Origin: Phycisphaerae bacterium
GTDB taxonomy: Bacteria; Planctomycetota; Phycisphaerae; Tepidisphaerales; Tepidisphaeraceae
Direction: 5' to 3'
NCBI GenBank assembly: GCA_030448225.1
Contig: JAUJNJ010000071.1
Span: 10,722 to 26,824, forward strand
Length of the DNA stretch: 16,103 bases
The notes below the pieces were generated by a model. That model did no database searches. It was not told the origin of the DNA and saw nothing but the letters and a program-made list of their open reading frames with translations. Of the stretch, positions 6,938-14,270 are shown in pieces. The translations under genes and the position numbers were made by a program. How positions within the stretch are numbered: position 1 is the first letter of the stretch; every line of letters starts with the position of its first letter.

Positions 6938-7474
6938 GTGGAAATCCGCCAGACGCTCAACGAGAACCCGGGCTTGACCACCGGCGTGACCGCCGCCGTG
7001 ATGTCGTTGGCGCTGATCGTCGTTTTGTGGCAGGGGTGCGCCGGCCCGCGCGGCGGCCGGGGCGGGTCGGGCAAGGCGTACTTCTCGGCCGACGACGGCA
7101 AGTCCTTCTTCGCCGACGACGCGACGCGCGTCCCGCCGTTCCGCGTCCACCGCCCCGGGCACGGCGACCACGGCAAGCTCGCCGTCCGCGCGCAGGTGTT
7201 CCAGTGCGGCGAGGGCGAGCCGTTCGTCTGGGTGCTGGAGAAGTACGAGGAGCCCGAGCGCAAGAAACTCGAGGCCGCCGTCAGCGCGCGCGGGCCCCGC
7301 GTCGCCAGCGCCGTCCTGATGCACCTCGACGGCCTGCTCGTCAAACGCCCCGGCGGCACCGCGCGGTCGTGGGTGAAGCTCTCGGCGCGGACGCGGAAGC
7401 GCTACGCCGAGGTCGTCACCCCCGTCTGCCCCAGCGGCGGCAACGACCGGCCCGCACGCGTGCTGCCGAGGTGA
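6938..7474 (+). CDS. Anchored small protein of a planctomycete-type family (hypothetical)
   Basis: This is a 178-residue protein from GTG 6938, ten bases after GGGAG. The frame is open much further upstream, but the upstream part is Arg-rich shadow, whereas EIRQTLNENPGLTTGVTA begins ordered sequence. One transmembrane helix at about residues 16-35 (TAAVMSLALIVVLWQGCAG) is followed by a Gly-rich linker and a soluble domain beginning KAYFSADDGKSFFADDATRV, PPFRVHRPGHGDHGKLAVRA, then VFQCGEGEPFVWVLEKYEEP and ERKKLEAAV. I associate this AYFxxDDGKxxFxDDxxxVPPF...VFxC pattern with unnamed planctomycete proteins; that is recollection, not a search result. It resembles the protein at 1388-1858 in plan (a helix, then TRDGQxKDEPTF-like and Cys-containing segments). 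Function is unknown, and the gene is intact. Confidence 0.78.
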   Translation: MEIRQTLNENPGLTTGVTAAVMSLALIVVLWQGCAGPRGGRGGSGKAYFSADDGKSFFADDATRVPPFRVHRPGHGDHGKLAVRAQVFQCGEGEPFVWVLEKYEEPERKKLEAAVSARGPRVASAVLMHLDGLLVKRPGGTARSWVKLSARTRKRYAEVVTPVCPSGGNDRPARVLPR

Positions 7475-7784
7475 GCGGAGCGCAGGGCATGTCGTACGGG
7501 GCCCCGTGATGAACGGCGCGGGGGATTTAGCCGGTGGGCTTGCCCGCCGCGTCGCGCGCGCGACTATGGTGGTTGCCCTAAATCCGACGCGACCACGCGA
7601 CCACGCGACGTGCGACCACGCGATTACGCGACTGCGCCGCTCAGGTGCGTGGGCGCAGCGCTCGTCCGCATCACCGTCAGCGAGCCCTTCGGGCATGCGG
7701 CTAAAAGGGGACACCCGAGGTTATCGTGATGGGGCTGTGAAAGCGCGCCGCACGTAACACGTGCGACACCGGGGACGTCTGTCC
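7475..7784. other. 310-base convergent spacer with an inverted repeat and a short repeat array
   Basis: No gene is visible between the ends of the anchored-protein gene and hldE. GGATTTAG (7523-7530) and CTAAATCC (7578-7585) form an 8-bp inverted repeat around 47 bases. Inside it GGTGGGC-TT-GCCCGCC (about 7533-7548) makes a small hairpin. Directly to the right is the GCGACCAC-type array. No classic terminator with a T-run was found for either gene. Confidence 0.55.
7586..7634. repeat. Degenerate GCGACCAC tandem array
   Basis: The unit GCGACCAC is repeated in register, with drift (GCGACCACGCGACCACGCGA, then GTGCGACCACGCGATTACGC). It lies between two convergent genes. It has the look of minisatellite-like spacer DNA rather than a protein site. 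Confidence 0.6.
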
Positions 7785-9268
7785 TCAGGAGTACGCGTCG
7801 AGGATGCGCCGGATGACCGCGGACGTGCTGCGGCCGTCGACGAGGGGCGCGAGCGCGACGCGGCCGCCGTAGGCCTCGACGACGTCCCACCCGACGACCT
7901 GTTCCTTGCGGTAGTCCGCCCCCTTCACCAGCACGTCCGGGCGGATCGCGTCGATGAGCCGCAGCGGCGTGTCGTCGTCGAACCGCACGAGGTAGTCGAT
8001 GCTCTCGAGCTCCTCGAGCACGCCGAGGCGGTCCCCCTCGTCGATCACCGGCCGCTTCTCCCCCTTGAGGCGGCGGATGCTGCCGTCGGTGTTGACGCCG
8101 ACGACCAGCAGGTCGCCCTGCGCCTTGGCGAACTGGAAGTACTTCACGTGCCCGAGGTGCACGAGGTCGAAGCAGCCGTTGGTGAAGACGATCCGCTTGC
8201 CGGTCGCGCGGTGGCGCTGCAGCTCCGCGGCGAGGCGGTCGAGCGAGCGCTCCTTGCCTTGGTGTTCGTGCGCCTCGATCAGAAGTTCCTGGATCACCTC
8301 GTCGCGCGTGACCGGCACCGACCCGAACTTCTCCACCTCCAGCCCGCCCGCCACGTTCGCCAGCGCGACGGCCTCGGACCAGTCCGCGCCGGCCGCGCGG
8401 GCGACGGCGAGCATCGACAGCACCATGTCGCCGGCGCCGGTCACGTCGTACACCTGCCGGGCTCGGGTCTTGAGCCACCGGCGGGTGCCGTCGCGCGTGG
8501 CGAGGTAGGCGCCGCTCTTGTCGAGCGTGACGACGACCGACTCGAGCGAGAGGTCGCTCAGCAGCTTCTGCGCCGCCGCCGCCCACTGCGGCTCGTCGTC
8601 GGCGGGCAGGCCGGTCGCCTTCTGCGTCTCGGTGCGGTTGAGCTTCAGGCACGTCGCGCCGGCGTACTTGCGGTAGTCGGGGATGTTGGCCGGGTCGATC
8701 AGCACGGGCAGGCCGCGCCGCGCCGCGGTCGCGATCACCTGCTGGCAGAGCGCCGGCGTGAGCAGGCCCTTGTTGTAGTCCTCGAGGCAGACGAGGTCGG
8801 CGTCGGCGATGGCGGCCTCGAACTTGCGCAGCACGTCGGCCTCGACGTCCGCCGGGTGGGGGGCCGGCTCCTCGAAGTCGAGGGCGCATCATCTGCTGCG
8901 GGTGGTGGGCAAGTGCGCCAGGCCGACGAGGCGGACCTTGCAGATCGTCGGCCGGCCCGTGCAGCAGACGAGGCCGCCCGCGTCGACGCCCGCCGCCTGG
9001 AGTTGCCGCCGGACGTCGTCGGCCGCCGCGTCGCTGCCGAGCACGCCGATCGCCCGCACGGTCGCCCCCAGCGCCGCGAGGTTCGCCGCGACGCCCCGCG
9101 CCGCCGAGCGCGTCTCCTCGCGCTGGAAGTGGAGCACCGGCACCGGGCGCGCCTCGGGCGAGAGCGCTCGGCGTTGCCGTACAGGTAGCGGTCGAGCATG
9201 AAGTCGCCCAGCAGCACGACCTTGCACGTCGGGACCCGTTCCACCAACTCGATCAGTCTCGTCGGCAT
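7785..9268 (-). CDS. hldE: HldE: bifunctional D-beta-D-heptose-7-phosphate kinase / heptose-1-phosphate adenylyltransferase, frameshifted
   Basis: This makes ADP-heptose precursors for the LPS inner core: an N-terminal PfkB-type kinase phosphorylates heptose-7-phosphate, and a C-terminal nucleotidyltransferase adds AMP. ATG 9268 gives MPTRLIELVERVPTCKVVLL then GDFMLDRYLYGNAER. The kinase core includes LVCLEDYNKGLL, DPANIPDYRKYAGATCLKLN and the anion-hole DVTGAGDM (about 8430-8455). The transferase begins KRIVFTNGCFDLVHLGHVKY (HxGH motif) and ends VDGRSTSAVIRRILDAYS. About 494 codons is close to normal for HldE. Damage: a base is missing near 9165 (NAER to LSPEARPVPVLHF), a compensating indel pair near 9087-9114 hides the expected GGAG motif, and another near 8885-8900 puts an in-frame TGA after TRSR. 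The same residues (QQMMRLDFEEP) reappear if one base is moved. All are C-run length changes, so I read this as an intact gene with sequencing errors. No strong ribosome site is seen. Confidence 0.92.
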
Positions 9269-9602
9269 AAGCCCGCGATTGTAACGGCGGGTAGACACGT
9301 TTGCCGCACGGGCGGGTTCGTAGTTGCCCGGGGGAAAGAATGGAACCGCGAAGACGCGAAGACGGGAGACGCGAAGGTCGGAGAGAGAGGTTGAGACGGG
9401 ATCCAGCTTTCGTCGCGCGCAGGGCGTTTGATGGCCCATTGCGGTGTCGCAGGCAAGGGAGCCGCGTATTCCCAGATATGGCCACGAGTGCGTCCGCCTC
9501 CGCGTCGCCGCGGTTGCATTGACGAGGGAACCAGATCGCCAGACGGGCGAGGGTTAGACCGGCGGTGGAAATGAGGGCGCGCAGGCGTCGAATGATACCG
9601 GC
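9269..9602. other. 334-base spacer with an AAGACGCG-type repeat and no clear gene
   Basis: This is the region upstream of hldE, presumably holding its promoter. Apart from the short repeat at 9342-9390 I see no gene or RNA. The open frames are Arg-rich shadows. Confidence 0.45.
9342..9390. repeat. Purine-rich GCGAAGAC repeat
   Basis: GGAACCGCGAAGACGCGAAG continues as ACGGGAGACGCGAAGGTCGG and then GAGAGAGAGG: an imperfect 8-9 bp tandem unit (CGCGAAGA). Similar AACCGCGAAGACGCGAAG strings are, to my recollection, scattered between genes in planctomycete and verrucomicrobial genomes. Strand purine bias is strong. Confidence 0.55.
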
Positions 9603-9837
9603 GTGAAGCGTGAGACCGTCGCGAAACCTGAAGTGTCGATCGAAAGCTGCCGGCCCCGGCGCGCTGGGGAGCGCCGGTCATCGAGTACAAGGCGGCGGAC
9701 GTCCCGCCGCCGGTGACGCGGGGGAGCGGATCGCGGTGGTGACGGGCTACGTCCTGCTGGCGGGCGGGCTGCTCGTGATGCCGATCACCGTGCAGGAGGG
9801 CACGGTCAGCCGCAACCCGGCGTTCCGGCCGCGCTGA
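9603..9837 (+). CDS. Putative small membrane protein, frameshifted (weak)
   Basis: Protein-like sequence can be followed across three frames: from GTG 9603, KRETVAKPEVSIESC, then APVIEYKAADVPPP (about 9671-9712), then GERIAVVTGYVLLAGGLLVM and PITVQEGTVSRNPAFRPR to the stop at 9835-9837. The last third has a clear transmembrane helix (VVTGYVLLAGGLLVMPITV). Two one-base shifts (about 9665-9675 and 9712-9725) would join them into a protein of about 77 residues. No good ribosome site precedes the GTG. I do not recognise a family. Because neighbouring genes have many indels, the split is not an argument against it, but the call rests only on composition and the helix. Confidence 0.35.
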
Positions 9838-9946
9838 TCGTCACGTCGTCGGCGCGCGCGTTGACCACGTTCTGCTCATCTACAACGGCATCCGCCGGTT
9901 GTGACGCCAGCGGCACTCGCCGCGGCCTGCGTCGGCCCGTCGCCGC

Positions 9947-10293
9947 TCACCACTTGTGGTATACGACGAACACCGCGGCCATCACCAGCACCAGGCCGAC
10001 GACGTGGTTCCACGCCAACTTCTCCTCGGGGAAGAAGTAGAGCGCGAACGGCACGAACACGCACAGCGTGATGACCTCTTGCAGAATCTTCAGCGCGCGC
10101 GATCGTGAGCCCGCGCTCGTGGCCGGCCCGGTTGGCCGGGACCTGGAAGCAGTACTCGAAGAACGCGATCCCCCAACTGGCGAGGATCGCCAGCCATAGC
10201 GCCGCTCTTTTTCAGTTCCGGCACCTTCCGATGCCAGTACCACGCGAACGTCATGAACACGTTCGAGACCGTGAGCAGGAGGACCGTCTTCAT
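9947..10293 (-). CDS. DUF486 (DMT-superfamily) small integral membrane protein, frameshifted
   Basis: ATG 10293 begins MKTVLLLTVSNVFMTFAWYW, the exact style of DUF486 N-termini. After one shift near 10195-10205 the sequence continues WLAILASWGIAFFEYCFQVP and ANRAGHERG, and after a second near 10098-10112 ALKILQEVITLCVFVPFALY, then LAWNHVVGLVLVMAAVFVVY and HKW to the stop at 9947. Four membrane helices and about 115 residues are the family norm, and 347 bases fits that length once the two indels are allowed for. These proteins belong to the drug/metabolite-transporter superfamily, but their substrate is unknown. It sits alone, downstream of the small gene at 10379-10661 on the same strand. Identity is confident; the start lacks an evident ribosome site. 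Confidence 0.85.
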
Positions 10294-10378
10294 GATCGAA
10301 GCAGCAAGGTTCGCGTGGAAATCGCGCCCGATGGCAGTCCGCGACCGAGCACCGACGCCGATTCGCTTCATCCGACGT

Positions 10379-10661
10379 TTAGCCGCCGCTCGCAGAGAGC
10401 GCGTCTGCGGGAACCCAGCGCCAACGTACGAGCCCGACGTCGGTGTGACCTTCGTAGAACTCGGTGTCGCGTGCGGTCGGCGCGACGGGCATCGAGGGGA
10501 GCCCTGTGTTCAAGTGGGCTTGCCGGGCGCGGGGTCCGGAGGGTGGTGGTGACGTACTTCTGGGCCTGCCGGGCGACGGGGGTGGCGGCCTTCTTCGGGT
10601 GCTTCTCGGCGAGGAGCGACAGGTGGCCGAGGATCGATTGGAGCAGGAGAGTACGACGCAT
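10379..10661 (-). CDS. Small basic protein (hypothetical), probably frameshifted
   Basis: AAAAGGAGG lies seven bases before ATG 10661, the strongest ribosome site in this half of the window. The protein starts MRRTLLLQSILGHLSLLAEK, then HPKKAATPVARQAQKYVTTT. The original frame then becomes Arg-rich for the rest of its length (to 10368), whereas a one-base shift near 10525-10545 gives the more natural HLNTGLPSMPVAPTARDTEF and YEGHTDVGLVRWRWVPADAL, ending at the TAA at 10379-10381. I take the shifted version, about 94 residues. The N-terminus is mildly hydrophobic but not a clear signal peptide. I do not recognise a family. It shares strand with the DUF486 gene 86 bases downstream and could be co-transcribed with it. 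Confidence 0.5.
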
Positions 10662-11164
10662 AAAGGTGCCTCCTTTTCTTTGCGGGTCGGGTTTCTGGCC
10701 GCGTCCGGTCGCGTCGTCCCCACGACATCATGGGGCTGTTCACGATCGTCCCGCGGCGTGGCGACGCCCGATTCATCGAGCGTCACACGCGGGCCTCCTC
10801 GCCACTTTCTTCGGCTTATCTCCGGCCGAGACTTTAGTCCGATAACATGGCGGCCCGCCGCGTGAAGGCGGGGACGGCCCCTGGCGAGGGTCCGATAACC
10901 CGCGGCCGGCGGGGCGCAACGTCCGCTCGTGCATGACGTGGGCGACTTAGCGATGACCATTACGCACCGGTACCGCGTCATCGATGTATGAGAAGTTACC
11001 GCACTGCGTCGGGCGCAGTGGGGTTGGCGAGCGAGAGCCGCAGGAAATGGGCCCCTGGCGACGCGACGGGGCGTGCTTCGCCGAGCGTTAGCGTGGCGAT
11101 GCGGTTTAATCCTCTCGCCGGGGCGGAGGAGGCGTGCGAACGTCCAAGACGCGCGCGATGACGA
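10662..11164. other. 503-base stretch with a direct repeat and no gene
   Basis: No frame here has protein-like composition. Two exact copies of GTCCGATAAC lie at 10837-10846 and 10890-10899, on the side expected for control of the leftward gene starting at 10661. No tRNA- or riboswitch-like fold could be recognised by eye. Confidence 0.45.
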
Positions 11165-11401
11165 TCAACCGTCGTTCGCGGGGCTAGCCCAAGCCCGTTC
11201 AAGGCTGTCGGGGCGGGCTGGCTCGGGCGGAGAGGCGGGGCGGCACGGGGTCGACTCGGCGGCAACGCGCCGAGTTGGGCAGTGGGGGTACGCGGCATCC
11301 GACGCCTTCGGCTCGAGCGGAAGGGCCGCGAGCAGCCCGGCCGCCACGATCGGCGCGACCACGCTGGCGATGGCGAACGGAACTTGGCGCGTGGGGGACA
11401 T
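11165..11401 (-). CDS. Putative small exported protein (weak)
   Basis: This is an open frame of 78 residues from ATG 11401. The N-terminus MSPTRQVPFAIASVVAPIVA continues AGLLAALPLEPKASDAA, which looks like a signal peptide or anchor with an Ala-x-Ala-like end, and the remainder is Pro/Ala/Arg-rich with two Cys (PHCPTRR, TPCRPAS). The rest resembles GC-driven shadow sequence, and only a poor AGAAGAG-like ribosome site precedes the ATG. The possible signal peptide is the sole real support. It would be divergent from the acidic protein at 11571. Confidence 0.3.
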   Translation of the reverse strand: MSPTRQVPFAIASVVAPIVAAGLLAALPLEPKASDAAYPHCPTRRVAAESTPCRPASPPEPARPDSLERAWASPANDG

Positions 11402-11570
11402 CACGCTCTTCTGTAATCCGGGATCTGCACGGTGGTGCTCGATCACGTAAGGATTGCGCGATGAGTCGCACGCGATCGCGATCCGTCGCCTTCCCAACCT
11501 GGTTGCCCGCTGTGTGTTCGGCCGGGCCGGTGGGTACACTCGGGCACGGCTCGCAAGCGAAAGGAACTTC

Positions 11571-11898
11571 ATGACGCGCATCTTCGACCCCGGCGGCGGT
11601 GAGACCGAACGCAGCGGTTCGACCTTCGGCAGTGCCGCGGCCGGCGACCGATCCAAGATGCCGCCGGACGCAGTCGACGGGGAGATCGAACGCGGCGAGG
11701 GCCAACTCACCGCCGACACCGACGCCGCGGACGCAAACACGAACCACGTCGCCGCCACCGACGAGGAGGCCGTCGAGCGGCTGAAGCAGATGCAGAACCT
11801 GCCGGAGACGGACGAGCCGCAGGGGCAGATCGACATCAACAGCCGACGTCGTCGCCTCGACGCCGCACCACCCTCGACAGACCCGAGGAAGCGTTTAG
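11571..11898 (+). CDS. Small acidic hydrophilic protein (hypothetical), end uncertain
   Basis: ATG 11571 follows AAAGGAA by five bases. The protein reads MTRIFDPGGGETERSGSTFG, then KMPPDAVDGEIERGEGQLTA, DTDAADANTNHVAATDEEAV and ERLKQMQNLPETDEPQGQID: acidic, Asp/Glu/Thr-rich, without membrane segments, unlike the Arg-rich shadows around it. After INSRRRR the same frame stays open for over 1 kb through repeats and the next gene, so its real stop is lost. A TAG in the neighbouring frame at 11896-11898 is the likeliest end if one base is missing. The length would be about 105 residues. I do not recognise a family; low complexity and charge suggest a disordered cytoplasmic protein. Confidence 0.55.
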
Positions 11899-11916
11899 CG
11901 TTTGCGGTCCGAACGT

Positions 11917-12022
11917 GGCATGGGGGCCCGCCCATGTCCCGGATACTTCATCGACATTGGCCATGTGGGGCCGCCCGTGTCCTACCCAAAACCGCGAGGG
12001 TTATGGGTGGGCCGCTCATGCC
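11917..12022. repeat. Three spaced copies of a CATGGG...CCCATG hairpin repeat
   Basis: CATGGGGGCCCGCCCATGTC (from 11919), CATGTGGGGCCGCCCGTGTC (from 11962) and ATGGGTGGGCCGCTCATGCC (from 12003) are imperfect copies spaced 43 and 41 bases apart. The first is a near-perfect hairpin; the others pair imperfectly with G-T wobbles. They lie in the 288 bases between the acidic protein and the ABC ATPase, where no gene is visible. A further 7-bp hairpin (CCCACCG/CGGTGGG) is at 12124-12146. Confidence 0.6.
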
Positions 12023-12186
12023 ACGTGATCTCTCGAACACGTGTAAGATCCGCTCGTGGTTGTCACGTGCCGCGAGCCTCCTCCCGCCCGCGCTTGCCCA
12101 CCCATCCCCGCGCCGGGCGTTCCCCCACCGTCTTTCTCGCGGTGGGCGGAAAGTTGCCCTCGCGGCTCCCGTAGCGTCGCCCTGGG

Positions 12187-13018
12187 ATGAACGCCCCGAA
12201 CCGGCGATCGAGTTGAGCGGCGTCGGCGTCGTGCGCGGCGATACGTGGATCCGCGCGGCGTCGACTGGTCGGTGCCGGCCGGGGCGTGCGTGGCGGTGCT
12301 TGACCCAACGGCAGCGGCAAGAGCACGCTGACGCGCATCCTGGCCTCGCCACCTCTGGCCGAAGGAGGGGCACGTGTCGGTCCTCGAGCCGGATGGGCGA
12401 CGAACCTGCCGTCGCGCGCCGCTCGATCCGCCTCGTGCAGCCGGCCGGCCCGTACGACGCCGACCCGCAACTGATGACGGCGAGCGAGGTCGCCTCACCG
12501 GCTTCTTCGGCACGATCGAGCTCTACGCGCCCGCCGACGCGATGCGCGACGCCGCCGCCGGCCTGCTGCAGGTCGGGCTGTCGCACGTCGCCGACCACGC
12601 GTACGCACGCTCAGCAGCGGCGAGCGCGTGCGGTCGCTCATCGCCCTGCTGGCGGTGCGGCCGTCGCTGCTGCTGCTCGACGAGCAGAACGGCTCGCCTT
12701 GACCTGCTCGCCCGCGAGCAGGTCCTGGGCGTCGTGCAGCGATTGTTCAACCGCGGCGCACGGACCCGGTCGCCGCCGCGCCGCCGCCGCCCGCGGTCGT
12801 GCTCATCACGCACCACGTCGAGGAACTGCCGCCGGCCACGTCCGAGGTGCTGCTGCTGTCCGCCGGCCGGGCCGCCGCCCGCGGCGCGCGCCGGCCGACG
12901 TGATCCAGCGGACGTGCTGTCCACCTGGTCTACGGCTGCCCTCGAGGTCCGCCGTAGCAACGGCTGGTACTACGTCGAGGTGCATCCGCGGGCGTGGGAC
13001 GGACTGCTGGCGCGGTAG
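12187..13018 (+). CDS. ABC transporter ATP-binding protein, multiply frameshifted
   Basis: This is a single ATPase domain of about 277 residues. ATG 12187 gives MNAPN and, after a missing base, PAIELSGVGVVRGDTW. Walker A PNGSGKST is at 12304-12327, the signature LSSGER at 12610-12627, Walker B LLLLDE at 12667-12684, and the switch histidine in ITHH at 12805-12816 followed by VEELPP. The end reads EVRRSNGWYYVEVHPRAWDG and LLAR. SIRLVQPAGPYDADPQL, TGFFGTIELYAPAD and GLLQVGLSHVADHAY fill the helical subdomain. The pieces lie in three frames with at least six single-base shifts, yet every catalytic motif is intact, so sequencing error is more likely than decay. The overall form resembles YlmA-type soluble ATPases. 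No permease or binding protein is next to it, so the partner and substrate are unknown. Confidence 0.85.
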
Positions 13019-13054
13019 GAAGCGGAGTTGGCGGCGGCGGCGGGCGGCGAGGCG

Positions 13055-13167
13055 AACGTTCAACATCCGACGTCCGGCGTCCAACGTTCAAGTCGGAAGG
13101 GCAGACTCTGGGCCTCGCATTTCGGACGTTGGACGTTGGATGTTGGTCGTTGGACGTCGGACGTTCG
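13055..13167. repeat. Large inverted repeat made of CAACGTC / GACGTTGG units
   Basis: The left arm (13055-13091) has CAACATCCGACGTCCGGCGT and CCAACGTTCAA. The right arm (about 13132-13167) has GGACGTTGGACGTTGGATGT, GGTCGTTGGACGTCGG and ACGTTCG. Each arm is a run of 6-8 bp units (GTTGGAC), and the arms are reverse complements of one another, flanking a unique centre of about 40 bases. A hairpin-like, REP/MITE-style intergenic element is the best description. It fills the spacer between the ABC ATPase and the YihY/BrkB gene. Confidence 0.7.
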
Positions 13168-13236
13168 CGCCACACCCGCGCGCATCACCGTGCGGCCCGC
13201 GGCCGGCGGACATAAAGGGCCAAGGAGCGACTCGAC

Positions 13237-14203
13237 ATGCGCGCGGTCAACTGGGGAACGCTGCTGAGCAAGACGGTCAGCGGGTGGTGGGGACAAGGCG
13301 CGCCTGAGGGCGGCTGCTGGCGTTCTACACCGCGCTGCCGTCGCGCCGATCCTGATCCTCGTCGCGCTCGGCCGCGACGCGCGCGTTCGGCGCGAGGCGG
13401 GCGCGGCGCGAGCAGTTCGAACGCTGTTCGGCCACGACGCCGGCGTGGCCGTCGCGGTCATGCTCGACGCCGCCGCGCAAGCGCAGGGCCCGAGCGCTGG
13501 CGACGGCGCTGGGGCTGGGCGTGCTGTTGTTCGCCGCGTCCGGCGTGTTCGCCGAGCTCCCGACGCGGCTCGACACGATCCTGGAGGTCGTGCCCAAGCC
13601 GGGCAACAAGGCCGCCGCGCTGAGGCCTCGTGCAGCGGTTCCTGTCGTTCGCGATGGTGATCGGCATCGGGTTCCTGCTGATGACGTCGCTCGTCCTGGG
13701 CGATGCTCGCCGCCCTGCAGACCACGCCACCCCGGACGTGGCCGGGCTGGCGCACGTCTGGTACGCGGCCAACGCGGCGATCTCGTTCGTCGTGATCACC
13801 GTGCTGTTCGCCACGATCTTCCAGGTGCTGCCGGACGTGACGGTGCGGTGGCGACGTGTGGCTCGGGGCGGTGCTCACGTCGCTGCTGTTCGCGCTTGGG
13901 CCGCTACGCGATCGGGCCAGTACGTCGGTCGCACGACGCTCTGGTCGAGCTACGGGCGCGGAGGCAAGTCGCTGATCGTGCTGCTGGTCTGGATCTACTA
14001 CTCCGCGCAGATCCTGTTCCCTTGCGCCGAGTTCACCAAGGTCACCACCCGCCGCGCGGCGCGCCGTGGTGCCGACCGAGGTGGCCGTGCCCATGACCGA
14101 GGAGGGCCCTTGCGCAGGCCGGCATCCCGCACGAGGAGGTCGTCCAGGCCGTAGCGGAGGTCGAGCAAGGCGCGCAGGAGGAGGGGAGGAGGTGGGGAGG
14201 TGA
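13237..14203 (+). CDS. YihY/BrkB-family inner-membrane protein, multiply frameshifted
   Basis: ATG 13237 follows AAGGAG by nine bases and gives MRAVNWGTLLSKTVSGWWG, the typical amphipathic start of this family. Then, across frames: a short AFYTALP-like segment, FGHDAGVAVAVMLDAAAQAQ, GVLLFAASGVFAELPTRLDT then ILEVVPKPGNK (about 13515-13610), RFLSFAMVIGIGFLLMTSLV (from about 13632), SFVVITVLFATIFQVLPDVT, SLIVLLVWIYYSAQILFPCA then EFTKV. These are the conserved helices and loops of YihY/BrkB (six membrane helices, about 300 residues). Function is unsettled; 'virulence factor' and 'ribonuclease BN' names are historical. A tail (VPTEVAVPMTEEG, then AQAGIPHEEVVQAVAEVEQG) can be read in a further frame, so the true stop lies somewhere in 14154-14270, running into the G-rich repeat. 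Indels are numerous. Confidence 0.85.
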
Positions 14204-14255
14204 GTGGGAGGGGGAGTGGGGGAGTAGAAGAGTGGTGGGGTGGTGGGGTGGTGGG
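14176..14255. repeat. G-rich GGAGG / GGTGGGGT minisatellite-like array
   Basis: AGGAGGAGGGGAGGAGGTGG runs into GGAGTGGGGGAGTAGAAGAG and then TGGTGGGGTGGTGGGGTGGT. The plus strand has almost no C across about 80 bases and many G-runs of three to five, enough to form G-quadruplexes. It overlaps or directly follows the end of the YihY/BrkB gene. Confidence 0.75.
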
Positions 14256-14270
14256 AAGCATCTTCAATAG

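Noticed and set aside
7761..9188. A 475-codon open frame opposite hldE
   Set aside because: Its Val/Asp/Glu/Leu/Arg-heavy composition is the usual antisense image of a high-GC gene, and hldE motifs on the other strand are unmistakable.
10837..10899. Flagellar sigma-28 promoter from the CCGATAA sequence
   Set aside because: No TAAA-like -35 lies at the required distance on either copy, and no flagellar gene is nearby.
11917..12022. Possible CRISPR array
   Set aside because: Only three diverged copies, each an internal hairpin with substitutions; true CRISPR repeats are nearly identical, and no cas gene is present.
11454..13307. A 617-codon open frame on the plus strand
   Set aside because: It only joins the acidic small protein, a repeat block and parts of the ABC ATPase. 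Composition changes abruptly to Arg/Pro/Ala-rich, and ABC motifs lie in alternating frames. GC-rich DNA lacks stops, so length alone means little.
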